Assembly (NCBI RefSeq): GCF_030272615.1 | Contig: NC_081411.1 | Coordinates: 183,850,977-183,914,976, forward strand | Reading direction: 5' to 3' | From: Cryptomeria japonica | Lineage: Eukaryota; Streptophyta; Pinopsida; Cupressales; Cupressaceae | Length of the DNA: 64,000 nucleotides | Shown here: one piece after another, positions 45,614 through 55,585 of the stretch | Layout of the letters: every line of letters begins with the position of its first letter | Numbering within the stretch: the stretch's first letter is position 1 | The notes under the pieces: generated by a model | Told to the model about the DNA's origin: nothing | Seen by the model: only the letters and a program-made list of their open reading frames with translations | Databases searched by the model: none | Made by a program: the position numbers and the translations under genes

Positions 45614-46060
45614 TGTCATAAATTGTACACCCTTGCAAGGGTGGTACAATTCCACACTTAGTTTAGTACCCACCTTAGTGTGTTTGCATCTTGCATTGCA
45701 ATTTCCATTTAAGAATTTAATTAAGTAATTTAATTAAATCTAAAGTCATATTTCATCACTCCCTACATCATTAAATTGGGCCCTTTACTCTAAGTGTGCC
45801 CCTTTTTATTTTATTCCTCCAATAAATCATTAAATCATAAACCCTAATTATGTCCTATTTTGACCTTTAAGGCCCAATTTCGCATATCAAAGCATCTCAA
45901 AATCAATTTCTATTACCAGTAAAACCCTAAAACATTACTTAATATACTAATACACACTATGGATTGCCAAAGATACATCATTTCTACCTATTATGATACA
46001 AAAACTCTTCATAACATCAAAATGTATCAAAATATACAGGTCAGACTTACCACACTTCAT
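45614..46060 (+). mobile_element. Gypsy-type LTR fragment interrupting G
   Basis: It starts TGTCATAAATTGTACACCC directly after G's integrase tail and contains a short hairpin-like CCTTGCAAGGG. No partner LTR or coding sequence was found. Its right end merges into element H near 46060. Confidence 0.4.
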
Positions 46061-46933
46061 CCATGGTTTCTTCTAAAGATCTGACAATAAGCTCTCCCCA
46101 AGTTGTATAAAAACCTCACTAGGTGAAGAATGAGACTCCTTTGATGGTTTCTCATCACTCTTCTTCTTCCACATTCTACTCATGTCAGCTCTGGTTTCCT
46201 CAACATCAATTTTCTTCTTCCCTTTTCGATCAAAAAATTGATTACCAATTGATTCTTCTTTACTTTACAAAACTTAGCAATGTGTCCTGCAATTGATGAA
46301 AATGATAACAAGCCATACCAAATGCTCGCCAAGGTCTTGTATTTCCTCTTTATGTCCTTTTGCAATTCATAGCCACATGTCCAAAATTATTACAGATTGT
46401 GAAAATCATATTCATTCTCTTCTCCATCTCATAGGGGCTAGACCAGTTCGCATAGAGGACCTTTGCTAATTTATATTCCTCTGGTCATAGAAATTTCTTC
46501 TCCAATCACCACCAGATCTCTGATTCACGTGAGGTGTTGGATTAATTTCTCCATTCCTACATTCAATAGATCTATGCCCATACATGTTGCATGTGTAACA
46601 ATATTCATTACATTTTCTATTCACTTATCTCTGATAAGTATTAGGTTTATAACTAGTATCAACATTAGATTTTCTTCTACAAACATTAGTAGTATGTATT
46701 GGTTTATGACAATTTAAATAAATAGGCTAATATGATTTATTACTAGTGGACAACATGTAGTTTTACCTTCATGCATGTTGTCCTTAGTATCAGAAAACTC
46801 ACCTTTATCAAATGTAGAGTATCCCAATCCAGTTGTATCACCTTTCATCCTTTGTGATTGAATCTGTTCATCAAGAATGGTAGAAATTTTCTTGAACTTA
46901 GCAAGTTTCTCATTAGCATCAGCAATTTCCTTT
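46060..46933 (-). pseudogene. H Gag-like protein, C-terminal part
   Basis: On the minus strand the reading KEIADANEKLAKFKKISTIL, then DEQIQSQRMKGDTTGLGY, is plainly homologous to B's Gag-like protein (DEQIQSQRMKGDTSGLGF). Knuckle remnants follow to about 46200, then SRMWKKKSDEKPSKE near 46160. It continues from 48078-48550 once the DNA transposon M is removed. H's 3' LTR is not recognisable; the element seems truncated near 46060. Confidence 0.75.
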
Positions 46934-48077
46934 GTAAGGGTATGTGGAAGGTAATGAGTCACAAATTCGTGGAAGTCTATGCGTTGGAAAATGCGCTCTT
47001 ATAAGCGGGGACCTGTTTTCAAAAAATGGGGGCCTGTTTATGCTTCGGGCTCTCAAGCCGAAGGTAACAGGGGCCCGAAGCAAAAATAAACGGGCCCCCA
47101 TTTTGTTCTAAAACGGGGGCCCGCTTTTAAACAAAAAACAGGCCCCCGTTTCTAAATCGCATTTTTCCTTTTTTTTCCACAAGTCATCCTTATTTGAAAA
47201 CAAGGGCTTGTTTTGTGGAAATTGATTCCACAACCCTCCACTTGGCTTGGGATTAGGCCCGGGATAGGCCTAGGATGGCCACACCTGAGGCATGGACCTG
47301 CAAATTCAAATCTCCATGAATGAAAGCACAAATATGAACTTCTGAAATAGTTTATGTGCCTCTAATCAGAGAATTTTTATACGAAATTAAAACCCATTTT
47401 AGATTATACTGTTTAGATTCTAAATATGTAAGTTTATTTAAAAATTGATTATTTTAACTATTTTTCATTTAATTTATACTAAATTGGGTCCATAAATTTG
47501 AAATATTAACTAATTTTGTGAATTTAATAACTTTTTTATTTTAAAAAATTTTGGAAAAAAAATTATATGTCATCAATCTACACAAAATTCTTTTGTATTT
47601 AAAAAAAAATAAAAAAAATGTTAAGTTTACATCAAATTATGTGGGTCGTACACGTCAAATTTTTAGAAAGATAATTACGACCATTAAAAAATTAATTAAA
47701 AAAAATACAGAAAAAAATGCTCATCAATCTTCAGTGTGTTACAAACCATTTCCCAAAACAGTTTGAGAAAATAATTTTAATTGTGTCAAAAAGTGTGGGT
47801 CATACACATGCATGGTATGGTCTTGAAACATGCATTTTTAAAACATAGTTTTCAGAACTCCATTCAAAAAGTTATTTTTTATTATATGGGTATTAAAATA
47901 AATTACATGTTTGGAAAGTATACTCAAAGGGATATCTTTTATATTAATTACTTTTTCCAAGATTCAATCTCTAAGTGTTTCAAAATTTAAGCTCAAATGA
48001 GACAAAATCTGAAAATCAGGGAAAACACTTCCACTTTTTGGCAAAAAAGTGGACTCATCTTCTTGCACTGACCCGTA
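46934..48077 (+). mobile_element. 1.1 kb non-autonomous DNA transposon M with 4-bp TSD
   Basis: The element is 46938-48073, flanked by GTAA at 46934-46937 and 48074-48077. Its ends are imperfect inverted repeats: left GGGTATGTGGAAGGTAATGA, right (reverse complement) GGGTCAGTGCAAGAAGATGA, 17 of 23 identical. Removing the element and one GTAA joins H's Gag frame as NEDLT-KEIADANEK, aligned without gaps to NEYLIGELTETNGK of B. The first ~220 bp hold GC-rich palindromes. The last ~900 bp are homologous to the right end of element I (59040-59908). It has no ORF of its own, so it is likely an internally deleted relative of I. Confidence 0.88.
46995..47155. repeat. GC-rich inverted-repeat cluster in M
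   Basis: Variants of AACGGGGGCCCG and its complement CGGGCCCCCATTT recur at least seven times in both orientations within 160 bases, in otherwise AT-rich DNA. The same kind of cluster lies near both ends of element I. Confidence 0.8.
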
Positions 48078-48550
48078 AGATCTTCGTTCCTTTTAATAAG
48101 GGTCTATCTAAGAGACATTGCCATATCTAGATCTACCTTTATTTCTTCTTTTTTGTCTTTCTCCTCATGCCAATGAGCATACAGAGTACCAACTTCTTGA
48201 TTCAACTTAAAGATCTCATTTTATTTCTCTTTGATCTTGTCTTCTGTTGTCCTCCTTGCTTCAAGTTCTTAACTCATTCTAATGGTTAGGGCTTCTATCT
48301 CTCTCCTCAAGTTATCCTTCTCATCATCCAATTTCTCTACTTCATAAACCAATGCATCTAGGTTTACCTCATCAGAAGAACTACTTTCAAAAAATTCCAA
48401 CAATTGTTTAGTTAGCTCTTTTCTCTTAGCAAGTGAGGCTTTATATTTGCCTCTCAATATTTCTAGGGCTTCCCTAGTTTTTGCAAGTCTTTTAGAAATC
48501 TCTCTATAGCTCATTCCTTTCCCCATTTCTTCCTCAGGGATCCTTCCCAA
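48078..48550 (-). pseudogene. H Gag-like protein, N-terminal coiled coil
   Basis: The minus-strand ATG at 48550 opens MGRIPEEEMGKGMSYREISK. GKYKASLAKRKELTKQLLEF and LRREIEALTIRMS follow. These align with B's MGDMSYLEMARVL, RFKASQVKMGELTE and RTKLEALTIHMS. After a stop it runs to NEDL at 48078, where M is inserted. It lies about 25 bases from the primer-binding site, as in B. Same presumed role as the B protein (RNA packaging). Confidence 0.8.
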
Positions 48551-48572
48551 GCGGTTAAGCCTTAAGGAATTT

Positions 48573-48588
48573 AGGCTCTGATACTAAT
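48573..48588 (-). promoter_or_regulatory. Primer-binding site of H
   Basis: The minus strand reads ATTAGTATCAGAGCC just inside the LTR end at 48589. It differs from TTGGTATCAGAGCC by one base. Confidence 0.75.
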
Positions 48589-48705
48589 TGATAAACTTAT
48601 AAGGCACTAAGGGGGGGGGGGGGTCACCAATTTAAACAACTTATAACTTGACAAGCATAAGAGGAATATCACCACATAAGATAATGCCTAATAAAACATA
48701 TTCTA
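48589..48705 (-). repeat. H 5' LTR, 3'-terminal part
   Basis: On the minus strand it ends CCTTATAAGTTTATCA, preceded by a run of 14 C (G on the plus strand at 48610-48623), equivalent to the C-rich box of the A and B LTRs. It is interrupted at 48705 by element I and continues at 59909. Confidence 0.8.
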
Positions 48706-48764
48706 GGGTAAACGTACGGAGTTGGGTCCCAATCCAGCAGAAGTCCGCGGGTTGGGAAATGAGC

Positions 48765-48935
48765 TCGCTAGAAACGGGTGCCCGATTTTTACAAATCGGG
48801 CACCCGTTTAGCTTCGGGTTCCTGAGCCATTAAAAATGGGCGTCCATTTAGCAATGGGTGCCCGGAGCTAAACAGACGCCCGTTTATTTCAAATCAAGCA
48901 CCCGATTTGAAAAAAATGGGCGTCCGTTTTTGAAA
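48765..48935. repeat. GC-rich inverted-repeat cluster at the left end of I
   Basis: ACGGGTGCCCGATTT and its complement AAATCGGGCACCCGTTT, plus AAATGGGCGTCC variants, recur about eight times in both orientations. Several pairs can fold into hairpins. It may be a subterminal transposase-binding region or may simply shape the ends. It is similar in plan to the cluster in M and to 58967-59035. Confidence 0.8.
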
Positions 48936-49194
48936 TGTATTTATTTATTTATTTTTAACCATTTTCCCATCATTTTTACTGTTTGGAAAATGGGCAGGTG
49001 TTTCTGAGGAGCACGGGTACCCATTTTTTTCACCTCAGCTGCCCTCTAGACCATTTTTACCTCCTTCTAGGTATTTAACTTTATTTTTTATATTCTATTT
49101 TATTTATTTTTATTATTTTTCATAAAAAAATGTTAATGTATTGTTATTTTTTAATTTTTATGTTTTAAAGTTTGAAAATCGTCTTTTATTTCAT

Positions 49195-49510
49195 GTTTAA
49201 AATAGTTTTCAGTTTTCAAATATTGCAAAAAACATGAATAGTAAAAACCGTAGGAAAAAAAACAAAAACATGAATAGTATTTAAACCGTAGGAAAAAAAC
49301 AAAAAACAAAAAACAAAAATGTAAACGAACAGTAAACATTAGACACAAAAAACAGACAATAAAACCTGAACAGAAAAATGAATAAACATTAGACACAAAA
49401 AACACACAATAAACCCTAAACAGAAAAATGAACAATAAACATTAGATGCAAAAAACAAACAATAAACCTTGAATAGAAAAATGAACACTAAACCCTAAAT
49501 AGAAAAAAAT
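49195..49510. repeat. About 52-bp tandem repeats (three units) and neighbouring A-rich repeats
   Basis: Units beginning AAACATTAGACACAAAAAAC start at about 49333, 49384 and 49437. Each contains an ATAAACCCTAAACAG-like word. Before them, ACATGAATAGTA...CCGTAGGAAAAAAA is duplicated at about 49230 and 49270. No coding meaning is seen. Confidence 0.8.
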
Positions 49511-49580
49511 GAACAAGTCCCAGGAGAAATTTGGCTATCTTGGTTGATTAACCCTAAATTTGACTATCTTGGTTGATTAA

Positions 49581-49615
49581 CCCTAAACCCTAAACCCTAA
49601 ACCCTAAACCCTAAA
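49581..49615. repeat. Interstitial telomere-type repeat (CCCTAAA)5
   Basis: Five perfect CCCTAAA units, the plant telomere repeat, lie inside transposon I, preceded by partial units from about 49550. The neighbouring tandem repeats carry single ACCCTAAA words, so local expansion is as likely as capture of telomeric DNA. Confidence 0.95.
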
Positions 49616-49619
49616 TTAA

Positions 49620-52450
49620 ATGGTGCTTAGTGATCAGTGTTTTTCCTAGCAGTGTTGTATCAAATGGAACATATATTTAGTTTTTGATTGGAGCTTTTAG
49701 AGTTAAATTTAGTTTTTTTTGGTTATCAGTCTATCATAATCAGCAAAGGTATAATAGATCATCATGCATCTCAACGTAACTACGAAATTACAAATCACCA
49801 TAAGGCGATCCAGCACATCATGGGTCCAAAGCAATCACAAAACATATATCAAACTAAGAAAACAATAAACACTCAGGGGCACACAATGCAACAAATGAAG
49901 CATCTAGAATAAGATCAAAGTAAAACTGAAAGATTTACATTCAAAATGTAAATGGCACAATCATACGCACATGGCCAAATCCACATCAAGAATGAAGAAT
50001 GCAAATGAGTAAAAGGGATTGGCATTAGAGGGGCATAGAATATAGTGAGGGAAATGTTGAGGAGGCCCTGAATTTTATCCATGTCATTGTGTTTAAGTGA
50101 CCTCTCAAGATTATGCACCATCATTGTGTCATAATGTGTCAAAAATATATTGGTTAGAGTATTGAACTAAGGCCTATACAAGTATGGTGGAAGACTGTTG
50201 AGGGTAGTGTTAGTGTTGCTCTTAATGATAACAACTAATAATTAAGACCTCATGTATAGGGCATGGTGGCCCATTTTTTTGCATGATCAAGAGGATTGGC
50301 TATGATTAGAAATGGGTCATTGTAGATAGTGTAGGAATTGTCTAGGCTACAAGTGGATATCAACTAATGCAATCACTACATCATTATGTTTTCATACATG
50401 TCAATATAAGGGTAGGCCATGAAAGTGTATGTTATAATTATTTGGTTTATCTTATACCAATTTGTAATAAAATGTAATTTGTTATACCAATATCTATCAC
50501 TAGGCAATAATCACCTTGTAATTCTTTAGTGCATAGTTTGCACAATGGTGGGAATATGTAATTATTTTAGATGAAATAGAATTATTATCAATTGCGAAGT
50601 ATCATGTTTATAATCCATCACATGTTACTAAGAATTATGAATAAGCTCCCAACTACCTATGATGCTTGAGACAAGTATGGAGGTAGGTAACATCACAAAT
50701 TTTTTTTTTATCTAAGAGGGGTTTTTCTTCAACCTAATTATGTTCATTATTAATGTAGGCTTATGAAAATGGATCTTAATACTCCTTTTAATTATGGACA
50801 TGAAAATTGTTAAGGGAGAATCAAGGTAGGGTTGTCTAAGAAATGTTTGTTGATTTCTCGAAAGGATTGGACTTAGTGACCTACTTGCCTCAAATGGAAA
50901 GCAAGAAAGTATAAATAGAAGGTGTACATCAAGAGTTTGAGGTATTGCAATCTTATTGTAGCAATATTAGTAAAGTGTTGGTTGGTTTGCAAAATGCACA
51001 TGAAAATAGTAGAGTGTGTGTTGGAAGTGAATGTATTATATTATGTGAAAGCATTAATTGAAATAGTAAAATAAGAACCAACAAGAAGGGAGTGTTGAGG
51101 GTGGTGTCTATATAGGGTAGATGAGTTATGTATTCTAATATATGACAAATTTTCTTGGATAGGTTTCATTATAAACCCCACTAAATTACTTAAAAATTTA
51201 CATGTCTATATAAATTTATTTTGCCAAGTATATATTAAATTAAAAAACTGATTATATATTTATATGTGTATGTATCATTTTACATTTAGAATGAATTGAT
51301 TCTAAATTTTTTATGATAATTGCTTGTATTTCATTACCAAATGTTCATTCTAATTGATATAATTGATGTACATAATTAAAATATATTTTGAAAATTATTT
51401 AATATGTAAATAAAAGTTGATCTTAAGTAAATAAATTATTTAATATGATATAATGAATTTCCTCTTAAGTATCACCATCGAAGGGTATGTGATCTTCATC
51501 TACAAAGGGAATGAAACAATCTACAATAGGATCCTCTAGGAATGGAGAGATATGAGGGTCTCCATGGATCTCCTAAAGTCTATTCCAAAGTGTGTGGGGG
51601 AAATCAATATCCAATGCAATACACATAGATTCATGATCTTGATACTAGATCAAATTACTCCTACATGGTCAATGATGTTACACCAAGATTATATATTTTC
51701 TAGTGTTTCTAGTTTAGGTATGACTCCATACATAAAAGGAAAATGATTAAACCACCTAAAACTTATGAAGATACCATTTTACAAAAGAATCATAGTTATC
51801 CCTTTCTAATTTTACAACAAAAGGATGAATAGAGAAACCTATGATGCCTCCTCAAATAAAACCTTAAAAAATCAATAAAATCAATACATATAAAACATAT
51901 CAAACAAATTCATCTCATGTAAGACGATCATTTTCAAGTGCCAAGATGTCCAAGTAAATGACTAGAATGTGAAATCACAAAAAATGGTCATTTATTCAAG
52001 CTTCAACTTAGTGTAGTACTACTAGTAGTACATGTATTGACAAGTTCATAGATATAACTTATGACTTTAACTTATGATTATTTTTATGATTTTGATGGAA
52101 CTTATACTAATTCATCTTTAGATGTTAAAAAGTATTGTTTGAGTTGCATGGGCATTATGATGTTTTATTTTGTAGAATTTTTCTTATACTTTGATTTAAG
52201 TGGATAATATTTCTTAAATGATGCTTATTATTACCCACCTATTAATAATATTATAGATCTATGTGAGTTTCCTTTTTTTATATTTAAGTTGCTAAATTGT
52301 ATTTAATTATAAGTTTTTTTGGAAGGTGAAATGTAAATTAAATAGTTTGTAATTGTAAATTTTCATGTTTGTAATTGTAATTGTAAATTTTCAGGTTTTT
52401 AATTGTAATTGTAAATTTTCATGTTTGTATATATATGCAGATTATTTTCA
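49620..52450. other. AT-rich interior of I without recognisable gene
   Basis: No conserved protein segment is seen on either strand. It probably holds the promoter and 5' leader of the companion gene, whose first coding exon starts at 52452 after a splice-acceptor-like ATATGCAG. Repeated TTTGTAATTGTAAATTTTCATG words lie at about 52345-52425. Confidence 0.5.
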
Positions 52451-52451
52451 C

Positions 52452-54502
52452 ATGATGGGTGAGTTTGAGATAGATGAGCTATTAGGTATAGTACCACCTC
52501 CACCTCCACCCCCTCCACCTCCACCTCCACCTCCACCTCCACCAGAGCAGTTGCGACAGACAATTAGGACAAATATTGATGCTCTGATTAGAGATATTCA
52601 CACTATTAGGTGTGAGCCTCATCCACCCCCTCAGTTGTTACGCCTTGCAGATAGTATGCAAGGCATTGTACAGTCTGTGCAGGCATTAGATAGCGAGCTA
52701 GATAGCTATCGTAGCTGGTGTGAGGGATTGCGTGCATTTTACACAGATGGCCTCACATACAAACAAGTTAATGATTTAAAAATAACAAAAATAGATTTGA
52801 AAAAATATTTTGTGAACCCTAAGATGGGTGAAGAGATAGATCCAAAGAAGCCACAGATCTCTATTTGATGGTGTAGGCACCCGGGAATTGCTAGCCACTT
52901 TTGGGAGACGTGGTGGATGGTCTTTGACCATCCACCACACTCCAATCACGAGGTCCCAATGTATTTTTTGAATAAATTATGGGCGGAATTTGAATTGGGA
53001 AAAAAACCCAATTACTTTGATATTAGATCTTTTCAGGGGGTTGGGAGAGGCATGCCCCAGGATAGGCCAGGAGAAAAATTGAGCGACAGGGTTAGAAACC
53101 ATGTGCACGATGATCCATTGGTTCCTCTTCCATCACCAGTTGTTCCAGCACCTTCCCATCATCGAGCAGTGGATTCTGCTCTAGGTTCATTGAGTGCCCT
53201 GTCGGGCAATTTGGTACAGTAGTTGCGGGAGGTGAGGGCTGCCCCCTGCTTAGCACATGTTTGCACAAGTTGTGGGGATGTATGTAGGGGTCCATAGAGT
53301 GAGGCTGCCCCTGGAGGAGATGGTGATTTTGATGATGTTGATGCCGCCCATGGTGGTTACGATGATGCCAAGGAGGCTGCACATGTTGATGCCGTCTCTT
53401 CATATGTTGATCTCCTATGGGCAGACGATGATCAGCCTAGAGAGGTACAGATTTATTTGTATAATTTACAGTGCAATATTAAATTCCTTATATATACACA
53501 TATGTACCATAACATGAGTCAATTTTTTCTAAATAGAGGATGGATCACACCACATCATTGAGGAACCGACAACATGTTACCTCAATACCTAGAGATGTTG
53601 GTGCCCCATTTATGGTATGCACTTTCATCTAGATGCATTGTATTGATATGTACATTTAAAATAAACAATAAATTTTTTAATGTAATGATTTACATATGAT
53701 ATGTTTTTTCAATTTTGTAGGGTGCTTCATGTAGCACTGAGGTGGGTAGTTCTTCATGACCCATGGACCACTGAGGCTCAGCCTCATATACCACTAGTAT
53801 GTTTTTCATCCATTAATTTGAAGTGTTTACATGCTTACTAATTTAAGTACAAAACTTTTATTCATGTTCGTTATTTTTTGCAATTGTAGGCTTCTGGATT
53901 GTTTGATGGCGCATCACATGTACGCCTTCGACCATCAGTTACTTTGCCTGCATCACATTTATGCTTTTCTATGATAATCTTGTAGTCTATATATATATAT
54001 TTTATAATTTATGTATATATACAAGTTTGATTCATGCTTTATATATGTTGTTCAGGTCCACACCACTACCAATATTGGTACGGCTATGTGGTTGAGCCAG
54101 ATGCAACCATCGACATTATCATTTGAGGCACGATGATTACAAAAATAATTTCTAATTTGTTTATACTGTGTACCTGGCTTTTATATGGATTATCAAAATT
54201 GATGTACAATGTTTTTTTTTGCAGGACTTGGCTACGACCATTTTCTTGTTCATGATAGTGGACCTCCACGTATCAGTGAGGGCATTGTAGAGTACAGTCG
54301 TATGGTAATTTATTTAAATTTTTTTAGTATTTAATTACTTTATAAGTGAATTATGCAAGTAACTTCTTCTCATGTAAAATATTTTAATAATGCACAGGAG
54401 GGTGCAGACAATGATATTGCACAGACATAGGATGGTGCATCTCAGGACCATGTGCAGCAGGATGATTCATCTCAGCCACCTTCACATGGAAGAGGACTGT
54501 AG
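52452..54502 (+). CDS. Companion gene of transposon I (proline-run protein, multi-exon, decayed)
   Basis: ATG 52452 opens MMGEFEIDELLGIV, a run of about 17 prolines, then RTNIDALIRDIHTIRCEPH and DSELDSYRSWCEGLRAFYTD. A TGA (52866-52868) interrupts, and the same frame goes on WCRHPGIASHFWETWWMVFD and NKLWAEFELGKKPNYFD to a TAG at 53220. It continues to a donor at 53444 (GAG|GTACAG). Candidate exons 53537-53614 and 53721-53796 have AG/GT borders. Others lie near 53890, 54057, 54225 and 54402, ending at 54502. Reading phases after 53796 are not fully reconciled. The His/Trp-rich core may bind DNA or zinc, but I do not recognise it. Two-gene DNA transposons often need such an accessory protein. 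Confidence 0.5.
52491..52545 (+). repeat. CCACCT/CCACCC codon repeat (polyproline)
   Basis: A near-perfect run of proline codons in frame with the companion gene. Such runs expand by slippage; the length may vary among copies. Confidence 0.9.
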
Positions 54503-55585
54503 ATGAGATGCATGCGAGTTCTTAGATTGTATATTTTAGATCATGTCATGTTATTGTATTGTGGACTTTTTATGATGACACTTGTTATGTTATCCTGGGA
54601 ATTATTATTATGTGATTATATATAGGACTTGTTGTTATGTGTTATGTGATTATATATAGGACTTTTTATTATGTCATTTCCTTTCTATTATGATATCAAG
54701 TCATGTTATGTGATTTGGTGCACTCTAGTGATCTATTATGTATGTAGGACTTTTTATTTATGACTTGTTATGTGATCGATTTATGACTTTATATATTAAC
54801 ATTGTGATTGATCATCTTACAGTGCAACAATTTATAATTCAATGTGCACAAAATAACATTAAGAATAAGATAACTAATACAATATTGTTTATGAAACCAA
54901 AATTGTATCAAATGTAGACAAATACAATGTTAAAGGGACAAAGAAAAACAATTATCATGATCAAATATTTAAAAGAGTTCACACAAGTATCGACTTATTA
55001 ATTATAAATGAATCTCATAGAGGAATCATGATTTTCATGATTATATAAAAGGATTATTAATTATAAATGAATCTCATAGAGGAATCCAATAGATTGATGG
55101 AACTAAGGCTAACCAAATTATTAGGAAGCTACAAACATAGTATTGACTTTCCTCTTAAGTTGACCACACTACTTTACTAGTGTATTGATGGTTTATTAGT
55201 GCGGATAGTAGTGGTATGAAAAGCATGGACTTCATGGTACTAAAATAAAAAAGTACACTATAAATATAGATTTGTCATACAATGATAAATATAGAGTCAG
55301 GTCATATTTAAGACATAATTCTATCTTTGAACTTACAATTAATCTATGAAGAGATTACAATAAAATAAATATATCATAAAAAATTAGAATTCAATTGTAA
55401 CACAATTACAATGTGCACAAAATAACATTAAGAAGAAGATAACTAATACAATGTTGTTTATGAAACCAAAATTGTATCAGATATAGACAAATACAATGTT
55501 AAAGGGACAAAGAAAAACAATTATCATGATTAAATATAAAAGAGTTCACACAAGTAACACAAACTTACATGCATATAAATTTGAT
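54503..55585. other. Intergenic part of I with a ~148-bp direct repeat
   Basis: This is the stretch between the convergent genes. Sequence 54841-54989 recurs at 55410-55558 (AATGTGCACAAAATAACATT ... AAAGAGTTCACACAAGTA) with few differences. A shorter TTAATTATAAATGAATCTCA duplication lies at about 54998 and 55053. No coding sequence is seen. Confidence 0.75.

Noticed and set aside
49581-49615. Possible chromosome end
   Set aside because: Only five units, embedded in a bounded transposon with kilobases of DNA on both sides.
52365-52451. Extension of the companion gene upstream of 52452
   Set aside because: The extra residues are encoded by AT-rich repeated TGTAATTGTAAATTTTCA words and a splice-acceptor-like CAG lies just before; the ATG at 52452 is a better start.
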